Positions 14,322 through 21,242 of a stretch of DNA of 38,537 nucleotides are shown here, one piece after another. A program made the position numbers and the translations under genes. Under the pieces are notes generated by a model that was not told the origin of the DNA, ran no database searches, and saw nothing but the letters and a program-made list of their open reading frames with translations. The stretch covers positions 1-38,537 of the forward strand of contig JACOZR010000036.1 of NCBI GenBank assembly GCA_016181245.1, in the 5' to 3' direction. Origin of the DNA: Candidatus Woesearchaeota archaeon (GTDB taxonomy: Archaea > Nanobdellota > Nanobdellia > SCGC-AAA011-G17 > GW2011-AR20). The first letter of the stretch is position 1. Each line of letters starts with the position of its first letter.

Positions 14322-14459
14322 ATGGTTACACACAAATGTTTCGTTTGCGATAAAATAGTAAAGCAAGACTATACTAAAAAGAAAATCAGATGCCCTTATT
14401 GTGGCTCTAAAATTCTATACAAACCTAGAATAATCTCAAGAAAAGTAAAAGCAGTATAA
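14322..14459 (+). CDS. rpoP: RNA polymerase subunit P (Rpo12/Rpc10)
   Basis: A 45-residue zinc-binding subunit of archaeal RNA polymerase. Reads MVTHKCFVCDKIVKQDY, then KIRCPYCGSKILYKPR, giving C-x2-C and C-x2-C ligands. The conserved RCPYCGSKILYK block is diagnostic. It joins subunits 3 and 10 in the assembly platform. It is separated by one base from each neighbour in the operon. Confidence 0.95.
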   Translation: MVTHKCFVCDKIVKQDYTKKKIRCPYCGSKILYKPRIISRKVKAV

Positions 14460-14460
14460 G

Positions 14461-14784
14461 ATGGAAGATCAAAACCAGCAAATTCAAAAGCTTCAACAAT
14501 TGGAGCAAAACATGCAGTCATTGATTATGCAGCGTCAGTCTTTCCAATCTCAATTTCTCGATACAGAAAATGCATTAAAAGAAATACAAACTCCTCAAAA
14601 AGAGGTTTACAAAATTATGGGGGCAATAATGATAAGTGTTCCTCAAGAAGAAATAAAAAAAGAATTAGTAGAAAAAAAAGAAATTCTCGATCTAAGAATA
14701 AAAAGTATTGAAAAACAAGAAGATATTTTAAAAAAGGAATCAGATAAAATAAAAAAAGAGGTAATGAGTAATTTGAAGCAGTAA
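14461..14784 (+). CDS. pfdB: Prefoldin subunit beta
   Basis: 107 residues forming a coiled coil: an N-terminal helix rich in Gln (QQIQKLQQLEQNMQSLIMQR), a central beta hairpin (EVYKIMGAIMISVPQEE), and a long C-terminal helix. The VYKIMGxIM..V hairpin is typical of the beta subunit. Prefoldin captures unfolded proteins and passes them to the thermosome. It starts two bases after the rpoP stop. The alpha subunit is not in the window. Confidence 0.92.
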   Translation: MEDQNQQIQKLQQLEQNMQSLIMQRQSFQSQFLDTENALKEIQTPQKEVYKIMGAIMISVPQEEIKKELVEKKEILDLRIKSIEKQEDILKKESDKIKKEVMSNLKQ

Positions 14785-14787
14785 AAA

Positions 14788-15033
14788 ATGATTAAAGATG
14801 AAATCAATGATATTATTATAATACTACAATCAATAAGGGAAGATAATAGCGTTCCAAAAAACGTGAAAAGCAAAATAGATACAACAATTGTTTCTCTCAA
14901 CTCAAGTTGCGAAGTCTCCTTAAAGATTGACCAAGCATTGCAGGAATTAAGTGAAATTTCTAATGATCCGAATGTTCCGGCATATACAAGGATAGAAATA
15001 CTGAATCTTATTAGTACGTTAAGCAGGGATTAA
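14788..15033 (+). CDS. UPF0147 family protein
   Basis: 81 residues matching the archaeal UPF0147 pattern: IIILQSIREDNSVPKNVKSK (D-x-(T/S)-VP-(K/R)-NV), then a helix ending ALQELSEISNDPNVPAYTRI (EISNDPNxP-x-x-R) and a final short helix. All-helical and cytosolic; its function is unknown in the whole family. It commonly follows prefoldin beta in archaeal genomes, as here (three-base gap). It is probably the last gene of the eL43 operon. Confidence 0.85.
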   Translation: MIKDEINDIIIILQSIREDNSVPKNVKSKIDTTIVSLNSSCEVSLKIDQALQELSEISNDPNVPAYTRIEILNLISTLSRD

Positions 15034-15124
15034 ACTCAGTAAAAGCAGCAATTATGGTGCCTTAAAAATACAAATCTTCCAATAGAAATATTTATATATT
15101 TATTGAAGTTAAATACAAATTAAA

Positions 15125-15544
15125 ATGGGTGCATTCTCAAAGTTTAAAGATATCTTCAAGAAGGAAGATGATGGATTTGATGGAGAAATGGGCGAAGACT
15201 ACGTAGAATTAGCAGGCCCAATGGAAAGAGGCTCAAAAGCAAGAGTCATTGTAAGACCATTCGTTATTGAAGATTTCACAGATGTGAAGCCAGTTCTAGA
15301 CTGTTTAAGAGAAGGAGTCACAATAGCTTTAGTTAATATCAGGCCCTTAAAGGAAAGAGATATAGTTGAACTAAAAAGGGCTGTAAGCAAATTAAAGAAA
15401 ACCTGTGACGCAATAAGCGGGGATATTGCAGGTTTTGGTGAAGATTGGATTGTAGTAACTCCTCCTTTTGCACAAATTTATAGAACAGGTCAAACTGAAG
15501 ATATAAGGGAATCAGCTTCAGCAAGTGCTTCAATGCAAGATTAA
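15125..15544 (+). CDS. sepF: SepF, FtsZ membrane anchor
   Basis: 139 residues. The N-terminus (MGAFSKFKDIFKKED) is an amphipathic membrane-targeting helix, followed by an acidic linker. The SepF core follows from about residue 38 (ARVIVRPFVIEDFTDVKPVL, then IALVNIRPLKERDIVELKRA) and ends SGDIAGFGEDWIVVTPP. In archaea SepF tethers FtsZ filaments to the membrane at the division site; ftsZ is at 10884. An ATATTTATATATT box lies about 26 bases before the ATG. Confidence 0.93.
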   Translation: MGAFSKFKDIFKKEDDGFDGEMGEDYVELAGPMERGSKARVIVRPFVIEDFTDVKPVLDCLREGVTIALVNIRPLKERDIVELKRAVSKLKKTCDAISGDIAGFGEDWIVVTPPFAQIYRTGQTEDIRESASASASMQD

Positions 15545-15584
15545 TAATTAGTTTTATAAATTATCTCTTCATTCTTTATACACT

Positions 15585-16100
15585 ATGGAAGTAATTGAAA
15601 AACAAGATTGTCCTGTGTGCAAACAAAAAACAATGCAATTGATTCAGGAAGAGAGAGAAGTGCCTCACTTCGGCAAGTGCTATCTTATGTCTATGAATTG
15701 TATTGAATGTTTATACCATTCTTCAGACATAGAAGTTGAAAAAAAAGATAATCCTAAAAAATACGAATTTACAGTTGAAAAAAAACAAGATTTAAACGTA
15801 AGAGTTATAAAATCCGGAGAAGCAACAATAAAAATACCACAGTTAAGGATGTCAGTAACTCCTGCTCCATCATCTATAGGTTACATTTCTAATATTGAAG
15901 GAGTTCTAAGAAGATTCAAAAAAATAGTTGAAGACCAAAGAGACGCAACAGAAGATCCAGAGGCAAAGAAGTCCGCTAAAAACTTGTTAAAAAAATTCTG
16001 GAAAGCTGAATGCGGAGAACTAGCTCTAAAAATTATAATAGAAGATCCATCAGGAAATTCAGCAATAATTTCAGATAAGGCAGTAGTCTCAAAAAAATGA
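15585..16100 (+). CDS. ZPR1-type zinc-finger protein
   Basis: 171 residues with a C4 zinc finger, CPVCKQKTMQLIQEEREVPH, whose second pair is in MNCIECLYHSSDIE. The following LNVRVIKSGEATIKIPQLRM block matches the ZPR1 beta domain (VRVIKSxS.TI.IPEL). The helix GVLRRFKKIVEDQRDATED follows, and the end (ALKIIIEDPSGNSAI) matches the ZPR1 DPSGNSxI motif. Eukaryotic ZPR1 binds elongation factor 1 alpha as a folding chaperone; archaeal copies hold a single ZPR1 module. It overlaps dph2 by four bases. Confidence 0.92.
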   Translation: MEVIEKQDCPVCKQKTMQLIQEEREVPHFGKCYLMSMNCIECLYHSSDIEVEKKDNPKKYEFTVEKKQDLNVRVIKSGEATIKIPQLRMSVTPAPSSIGYISNIEGVLRRFKKIVEDQRDATEDPEAKKSAKNLLKKFWKAECGELALKIIIEDPSGNSAIISDKAVVSKK

Positions 16101-16774
16101 AAGTTCTTTTCGTAGATGCAAGAGCGAGTTTTGATATTACTGAATTAAAAAATAAAATTCTTTCAAAATTCAAAAAAGGAAAATTTGGATTAGTAGCAAA
16201 TATTCAATTTTTACCGCAATTAGAAGAAATAAAAAAAATTCTGCCCGAATCAATTGTTGCTGGTCAGGTAGTTGGATGTAATGTTTTGAACACAATAAAA
16301 ATAAAAGACAAAGTTGATGCATTTATCTACATAGGCTCAGCTTATTTTTATCCAATAGAAATTGCTGCAAAAACAAAAATACCAGTTTACGTAGCAAACC
16401 CATTGACAAATGAAATTTCTCTAGTAGCAAAAAAAGAAGTTGAAGAATATCTAAAGAAGAAGAAGGGTAAAATATTGAAATTCTTATCGGTAAAAAAAAT
16501 CGGCATTCTTGTTTCAACTAAACCGGGTCAGGAAAACATGAAACTAGCATTGATGATAAAAGAAAAACTTAATAAAGAATCTGTGATAGGGATATCTAAC
16601 ACATTAAATCCAGAAAACTTGGAAAATTTTTCAGATGTTGAATACTGGATAAACACAGCGTGCTCAAGAATAGAGCATCCAAAAATAATAAATTTTGAGG
16701 ACATCCCAGAAGAATATCTTAATGTAAAACCAAAGGTTGAAAGTTTCAGACCGAACTTGATAAAAGCCAAATGA
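16097..16774 (+). CDS. dph2: Shortened Dph2 (diphthamide synthesis radical-SAM-like enzyme)
   Basis: 225 residues; family members are about 330-340. Dph2 transfers the 3-amino-3-carboxypropyl group of S-adenosylmethionine to His of EF2, using a 4Fe-4S cluster held by one Cys from each of three domains. Visible: FVDARASFDITELK and LVANIQFLPQLEEIKKIL of domain 2, QVVGCNVLN (domain-2 Cys), IGILVSTKPGQ of domain 3, and INTACSRIEHP (domain-3 Cys). The whole first domain with its Cys is missing, and there is no room upstream because the start overlaps ZPR1. Either the cluster is held differently, or the first domain is encoded elsewhere. The start of glyS overlaps its end by four bases. Confidence 0.82.
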   Translation: MKVLFVDARASFDITELKNKILSKFKKGKFGLVANIQFLPQLEEIKKILPESIVAGQVVGCNVLNTIKIKDKVDAFIYIGSAYFYPIEIAAKTKIPVYVANPLTNEISLVAKKEVEEYLKKKKGKILKFLSVKKIGILVSTKPGQENMKLALMIKEKLNKESVIGISNTLNPENLENFSDVEYWINTACSRIEHPKIINFEDIPEEYLNVKPKVESFRPNLIKAK

Positions 16775-18267
16775 CAAAAACAGAAAACATAATGAATATT
16801 GCTACAAAGAGGGGCTTCTTCTTTCCAGCTGGTGAAATATACAAGCCAATTGCAGGATTCTGGACTTATGGCCATTTAGGAACATTAATGAAGCATAATT
16901 GGGAAAATCTCTGGAGAAAATACTTCTTAGGTTTAAGCACAAATTATTTTGAGATTGAAGATGTAAATATCATGCATAAAGCAGTATTCCAAAGTTCAGG
17001 TCACTTAGATAATTTTAATGATCCTTTAACAGAATGCAAGAAGTGCCATTTTCGCTGCAGAGCAGACCAGTTAATAGAGGATGCATTAGAAAGAAGCACA
17101 GATGGTCTTAAAGAAAAGGAAATGGAAGAGCTAATTAAAAAAAATAAAATCAAATGCCCAAATTGTAATTCTTCTGATTTTGATAAAGTGGTTTGGTTTA
17201 ACATGATGTTTGATTTAAAAGTTGGTGCAACAGGTAATGAAACAGTTTACCTAAGACCTGAAACAGCACAATCTCCTTACATAGCATTCAAAAGAGAATT
17301 CTCAGCTTTAAGGGAAAAATTGCCAATGGGCTTAGCTGTTATCGGAAAAGCATTCAGAAATGAAATTTCCCCAAGACAAGGATTTTTCAGATTAAGAGAG
17401 TTTACTCAAGCAGAATTGCAAATATTCTTTGATCCTGAAAATATTGACAAGGCAGATAATTGGAATGAAGTAAAAAACTACAAGGTAAGAGTTTTCCTAA
17501 CAAAAGATAAGAAAATAAATGAAATATCTTGTGAAGATTTAAATAAAAAGTTAAAATTACCAAGATTCTATGTGTACCACATGACTAAAATTCAAAAATT
17601 CTATTTAGAGGTTTTACAGATTCCAAAAGATAAGTTTAGATTCAGAGAATTATCAGAAGCAGAAAGAGCTTTTTACAATAAAATTCATTTTGATATAGAA
17701 TTGGACTTAGAAACATTAAAGGGCTGGAAAGAGATGGCGGGTTTGCATTTTAGGGGAGATCATGATTTAGGTGGTCATCAAAAAGGCTCAAAGGAAAAAT
17801 TAGAAGTTAGTATAGAAGGGAAAAAATTCATTCCAAATGTTCTAGAACTAAGTTTCGGTGTTGACAGAAATATATGGGCATTAATGGACATTTTCTATAA
17901 AGCAGAAAAAGAAAGAGAGTTATTCCAGTTTGATTCGATAATATCTCCTATCCAAGTTGCAATATTCCCATTATTAAGAAAAGATAAATTACCTGAAAAA
18001 GCAAAAGAAATTTTTGAAACTTTAAATAAAGAATTCATATGCTCTTATGATGAAACAGGATCCATTGGAAAAATGTATAGAAGGATGGATGAAATAGGAT
18101 GCAACGCAATGATTACAATAGATCATCAAACATTAAAAGATGATTCTGTAACATTAAGAGACAGAGATTCATTAAAACAGATAAGGGTTAAAACAAAAAA
18201 TCTTAAAGAAGTTCTTAAAAAATTCCTAGAAGGCGAGAGATTAGAGAAACTAGGAAAGATAGTTTAA
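16771..18267 (+). CDS. glyS: Glycyl-tRNA synthetase (archaeal/eukaryotic alpha2 type)
   Basis: A 498-residue class II synthetase. The N-terminal RGFFFPAGEIYKPIAGFWTY region and RPETAQSPYIAFKREF (from about residue 161) are diagnostic for GlyRS. Motif 2 is FRNEISPRQGFFRLREFTQA (about 194-213). Motif 3 is ELSFGVDRNIWALM. A Cys-rich insert (ECKKCHFRC and KCPNCNSS, about 88-135) probably binds zinc. The C-terminal anticodon-binding domain starts at about IQVAIFPLL. It is shorter than most homologues (550-600), mainly in the inserted domains. It attaches glycine to tRNA-Gly in the cytosol. tRNA-Ala follows directly. Confidence 0.96.
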   Translation: MTKTENIMNIATKRGFFFPAGEIYKPIAGFWTYGHLGTLMKHNWENLWRKYFLGLSTNYFEIEDVNIMHKAVFQSSGHLDNFNDPLTECKKCHFRCRADQLIEDALERSTDGLKEKEMEELIKKNKIKCPNCNSSDFDKVVWFNMMFDLKVGATGNETVYLRPETAQSPYIAFKREFSALREKLPMGLAVIGKAFRNEISPRQGFFRLREFTQAELQIFFDPENIDKADNWNEVKNYKVRVFLTKDKKINEISCEDLNKKLKLPRFYVYHMTKIQKFYLEVLQIPKDKFRFRELSEAERAFYNKIHFDIELDLETLKGWKEMAGLHFRGDHDLGGHQKGSKEKLEVSIEGKKFIPNVLELSFGVDRNIWALMDIFYKAEKERELFQFDSIISPIQVAIFPLLRKDKLPEKAKEIFETLNKEFICSYDETGSIGKMYRRMDEIGCNAMITIDHQTLKDDSVTLRDRDSLKQIRVKTKNLKEVLKKFLEGERLEKLGKIV

Positions 18268-18295
18268 TAAAATTAATATATTCAATTCTTATAAG

Positions 18296-18382
18296 GGGCC
18301 AGTAGTATAACGGTTAGAATCCGCCCATGGCATGGGTGGGATCCGGGTTCGAAAAATCAAATCGAAAATCCCGGCTGGTCCA
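18296..18382 (+). tRNA. tRNA-Ala(GGC) with a 15-base insert in the T loop
   Basis: Acceptor GGGCCAG pairs with CTGGTCC (18375-18381) and includes G3-U70, the alanine identity pair. D arm GTAT-AACGGTTA-GAAT; anticodon stem CGCCC/GGGTG with loop ATGGCAT, anticodon GGC at 18329-18331. T stem CCGGG (18343-18347) pairs with CCCGG (18370-18374), but the loop between them is 22 bases rather than 7. Removing 18354-18368 leaves the standard TTCGAAT loop and a 72-base tRNA. This is a non-canonical intron at about position 59/60. The short repeat TCGAAAA at both ends makes the exact cut uncertain. Discriminator A is at 18382; CCA is not encoded. Confidence 0.85.
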
Positions 18383-18385
18383 GCA

Positions 18386-18571
18386 TTATTTATTTAACAG
18401 CTTCATTTTCTTTTCCTTATCTTTTTCCTTAGCTTCTATTTCTTTTTCATAATAATTAGCTAACTCCAGCATATTATTTTTCCTTGCAGTCTCTAGTTTT
18501 TCCTTATGTATTTTTATTTGCTTTCCCAAAGACTCTATTCCTTTTTCCAGCCTCTTTTTCCTGTTGGTCAT
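18386..18571 (-). CDS. Small coiled-coil protein (61 aa)
   Basis: A highly charged helical protein (MTNRKKRLEKGIESLGKQIK, then heptad-like Lys/Glu repeats). It is very likely a short coiled coil or helical hairpin. Its ATG overlaps the stop of the nucleotidyltransferase gene by four bases (ATGA), so both are translated from one transcript. It could be a partner or inhibitor of that protein, but I recognise no family. The stop lies four bases from the convergent tRNA-Ala end. Confidence 0.7.
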   Translation of the reverse strand: MTNRKKRLEKGIESLGKQIKIHKEKLETARKNNMLELANYYEKEIEAKEKDKEKKMKLLNK

Positions 18572-19344
18572 AATAATTTAACCTCTTTCTGTAATAAGCC
18601 AAGAAGTTTTTCTGCGTAAATTATTTCTATTTTTACATCAACATTCTTATTACTCCTTACACTTCTGTAAACATCATACATTTTCTTCAGCTCATAGTCT
18701 GGGATATATCTAATAATCCACTTCTTGAAAGAGCTATTTGAAAAAAATTTTTTCTTTAGAACACAGTTTATTAGGAAAATTCCCCTCAACCTCAATATTA
18801 AAGAATAAATCACACTGTCAGAGCTTACATAGTCTCCTTCTAGTTTGTCTAGCTCTAGTAATTCCTTGGCACTTTTAATGCTATCTTCTGTTGATTCTTT
18901 AAACCATTTAATAAATTTAATTGAATCAAATTTTAGATCTCTTAATTCTTCAAGCAATACGCTGTTCATAATTGGTTTAGCTTCATTTATAGTGGAATAA
19001 ACAAAAATATCATTCTTTATTGCATTTTCTACCTTCGCCTCTTCAATAATCCCAATATCAAACTTCTTATTTATTATCTTAAATTTATTTTTTGCTATTA
19101 CCAATACATCTATATCAGAATCTTTACCCTCTTCATTTCTCGCATAACTCCCATATAAAAAAACACCCGAAATGTCTCTCAAATAAGGCATTAATAAACT
19201 CATTATTTCTTCTTCTATCGATAATTTTTTGGTTTCCAGCCTTGTAACTATTATTTCTTCTCCAAGCCAGTCTTTAGGAACCCATACAGCCCCGCTATTT
19301 CCGGATCTAGCTACTCTTTTCCTTATTTGCTCTTTAATTTCCAT
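18568..19344 (-). CDS. Nucleotidyltransferase with AbrB-like N-terminus and helical C-terminal domain
   Basis: 258 residues with three parts. Residues 1-35 (IRKRVARSGNSGAVWVPKDW, then LGEEIIVTRLE) match a SpoVT/AbrB-like or DUF2080-type DNA-binding strand-loop. Residues 45-100 are a minimal nucleotidyltransferase: FLYGSYARNEEGKDSDIDVL, with G-S-x-A-R-x-E and D-x-D metal ligands. Residues 130-258 are helical, with alternating hydrophobic and charged positions like a HEPN/substrate-binding helical bundle, but I see no R-x4-6-H motif. This fuses the elements of a MNT-HEPN pair with a putative self-regulator. A perfect dyad lies directly upstream of the ATG. Confidence 0.78.
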   Translation of the reverse strand: MEIKEQIRKRVARSGNSGAVWVPKDWLGEEIIVTRLETKKLSIEEEIMSLLMPYLRDISGVFLYGSYARNEEGKDSDIDVLVIAKNKFKIINKKFDIGIIEEAKVENAIKNDIFVYSTINEAKPIMNSVLLEELRDLKFDSIKFIKWFKESTEDSIKSAKELLELDKLEGDYVSSDSVIYSLILRLRGIFLINCVLKKKFFSNSSFKKWIIRYIPDYELKKMYDVYRSVRSNKNVDVKIEIIYAEKLLGLLQKEVKLL

Positions 19345-19374
19345 GTCTATACAATGGATAGACTTATTTATAAA
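19345..19374 (-). promoter_or_regulatory. Promoter with dyad operator for the nucleotidyltransferase
   Basis: GTCTAT-ACAATGG-ATAGAC (19345-19363) is a perfect 6-base inverted repeat with a 7-base spacer. It fills the space between a TTTATAAA box (19367-19374) and ATG 19344, where a bound protein would block polymerase. The AbrB-like N-terminus of the gene product is an obvious candidate binder, so autoregulation is inferred. Confidence 0.5.
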
Positions 19375-19439
19375 GATTTTGGAAAAGCTTTAATAGCCAT
19401 AACAATAACTTTATAAAAATGCACAATAAACAAAAAATA

Positions 19440-20378
19440 ATGAAAAGCTGGAAAATAATTTTAGTCCTAGTCTTAATACTCGTAATAGTATTACTAATAA
19501 CTGTAAAAACAGATTCCCCAAAAATATCAAGAAACCAAATAGCAATAATCCCAATAACAGGAACGTTATCGACCAGAGGTGTTGTAAGACCTGAAGAGAT
19601 AGACACCTTAATAAGACCAATTTACGAAGCTCATGCAAATGTATTTACAACAAAAGCTGTAGCAACAAAAATAGATTCATTAGAAAAAGCTAATTCAAAT
19701 AACAATGTAAAGGCAATTATCTTGGAAATAAATTCTCCAGGTGGAACAGTAGTAGCTTCAAAAGAAGTTGCTGAGGCAGTAGCCAAGTCAAAAAAACCTA
19801 CAGTAGCATTTATTAGAGAGATAGGAACATCGGGAGCATATTGGGTAGCTTCCTCAGCAGATTATATAGTTTCAGACGAATTATCAATAACAGGAAGCAT
19901 TGGAGTCTTATCATCTTATTTAGAATTTTCAGGATTCTTGCAAGAACATAATGTAAACTATCAAGAATTAACAGCAGGCAAATATAAAGAATTAGGCAAC
20001 CCATTCAAAGAATTAACTCCAGAAGAAGAAACAATCATGAAAGATAAATTAGTAAAAATTCAGGATGTATTCTTAAGAGAGATTCAAAGTAAAAGAAAAT
20101 TAAAAAACATTGAAGATATAAAAACAGGTAAATTTTATCTTAGCTTTGAAGCGAAAGAACTTGGTTTAGTGGATGAACTTGGTAACAAAGAAACAGCAGT
20201 TAAAAAAGCCAAAGAACTTGCAGGAATAGATCATGCCGAATTAACTCGCTATGAATCCAAAAAAACAATATTTGATTTGTTTAGTGCCTTATCTTCTAAT
20301 TCATTTTACTCAATGGGAAAAGGCATTGGCGAAGAGTTAAAAATTGATACTGATAAAAGTCCAGTTATGATGACTTAA
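19440..20378 (+). CDS. sppA: Signal peptide peptidase SppA (S49 family)
   Basis: About 312 residues. One N-terminal membrane helix (WKIILVLVLILVIVLLITV) is followed by the serine protease domain: ILEINSPGGTVVASKEVAEA, then FIREIGTSGAYWVASSADYI with the nucleophile Ser in the T-S-G-A-Y motif, and ITGSIGVLSSY. The catalytic Lys would be in the TAGKYKELGNPFKEL segment. SppA clears leftover signal peptides and membrane fragments. I choose ATG 19440 over the in-frame ATG 19419, because a TTTATAAA box (19410-19417) overlaps the earlier ATG and lies 26 bases before the later one. Confidence 0.94.
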   Translation: MKSWKIILVLVLILVIVLLITVKTDSPKISRNQIAIIPITGTLSTRGVVRPEEIDTLIRPIYEAHANVFTTKAVATKIDSLEKANSNNNVKAIILEINSPGGTVVASKEVAEAVAKSKKPTVAFIREIGTSGAYWVASSADYIVSDELSITGSIGVLSSYLEFSGFLQEHNVNYQELTAGKYKELGNPFKELTPEEETIMKDKLVKIQDVFLREIQSKRKLKNIEDIKTGKFYLSFEAKELGLVDELGNKETAVKKAKELAGIDHAELTRYESKKTIFDLFSALSSNSFYSMGKGIGEELKIDTDKSPVMMT

Positions 20379-20448
20379 TTCTAAAAATCATTTGTCACAA
20401 AATGTTAGAGGAAGAAAAGAATATAAACTAGTTTAACAGTATAATATT

Positions 20449-20880
20449 ATGATTACATATCCTTTTGAAAATCTAAAACCAATTAATCTTTATAATGCCA
20501 AAAATAATAAAAGAGACAAACAGCCAGCGCATCTAAAAACAAAAACTAGACAAAGGTGGTGGGGCGATAAACTTCTTGGGGAATGTTTTTGTTGTAACAG
20601 AAAACTACATTATGACGATGCTGATGTAGGGCATATCCAAGCAGCATCTAAAAGTGGCAAATGGTCACCAGAAAATTGTCGTTTAATCTGTAGGACATGT
20701 AATTCTGGGATGAGAAATACGAACATGAAAACTTATATGAAAAAATACTTTCCTGAAAAATATTCAAAAAAATTTCCTAAAGACAAAATTAAAGAGTCAA
20801 AGAAGCCCATTAAACGAAAATCTTCAAAACCTCCAGAAGGATTATTAAATATCCCAAAATGGGACATTTCGAAGTTTTAA
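20449..20880 (+). CDS. HNH endonuclease domain protein
   Basis: 143 residues. The core is CFCCNRKLHYDDADVGHIQA, with the catalytic His in D-V-G-H, then WSPENCRLICRTCNSGM. This gives two Cys pairs for a structural zinc and the Asn/His of the beta-beta-alpha-metal fold. The C-terminal 45 residues are a basic tail (IKESKKPIKRKSSKPPEGLL) that suits DNA or RNA binding. HNH proteins of this size are often free-standing or phage/mobile-element nucleases. Nothing else mobile is seen beside it. TATAAACT lies about 20-25 bases upstream. Confidence 0.85.
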   Translation: MITYPFENLKPINLYNAKNNKRDKQPAHLKTKTRQRWWGDKLLGECFCCNRKLHYDDADVGHIQAASKSGKWSPENCRLICRTCNSGMRNTNMKTYMKKYFPEKYSKKFPKDKIKESKKPIKRKSSKPPEGLLNIPKWDISKF

Positions 20881-20928
20881 TAAATAGCAATCCAAAACTC
20901 TTAAAAAACTCTTTCTCTTAATATTATA

Positions 20929-21197
20929 GCAGACTAGATTGGCGGGCTAGCCCCTCGTTGTAACTACAAACGGGCTTCATGGTAGGATCGAATCTTGGGG
21001 AGAGGTATATGTACTCATGCAAACCTCAGCCGTACTGATGATCCTCTGTCCTGTTCGGTCGGTATAGAAAGGAACTGAGTCAGGGTAGGAATACAGCAGC
21101 TCTAACTTACTATACTGGCGCTTACAGGGAAGCAGAGTGTAGGAAAAGTTGGGATCATTTGCATGAAATGCATATATCCATCTCCAGGAGTGTCTGC
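20929..21197 (+). ncRNA. Signal recognition particle RNA (7S RNA)
   Basis: About 269 bases. The SRP54-binding helix 8 is unmistakable at 21079-21100: GTCAGG, a GTA-GGAA-TAC tetraloop hairpin, then AGCAGC, giving the asymmetric loop read by SRP54. The Alu domain is near the 5' end, with a TGTAAC turn (about 20960). The two ends pair (GCAGAC at 20929 with GTCTGC at 21192), forming the archaeal helix 1 that closes both termini. End points are set by that pairing and are approximate. Confidence 0.93.
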
Positions 21198-21242
21198 AAT
21201 ATTAAAAATTAAAGAATAAGTAAAAAAATAAAGAAAAGGGAA

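Noticed and set aside
15034-15124. Additional small gene between UPF0147 and sepF
   Set aside because: Only promoter-like AT-rich sequence for sepF; no open frame with a start signal.
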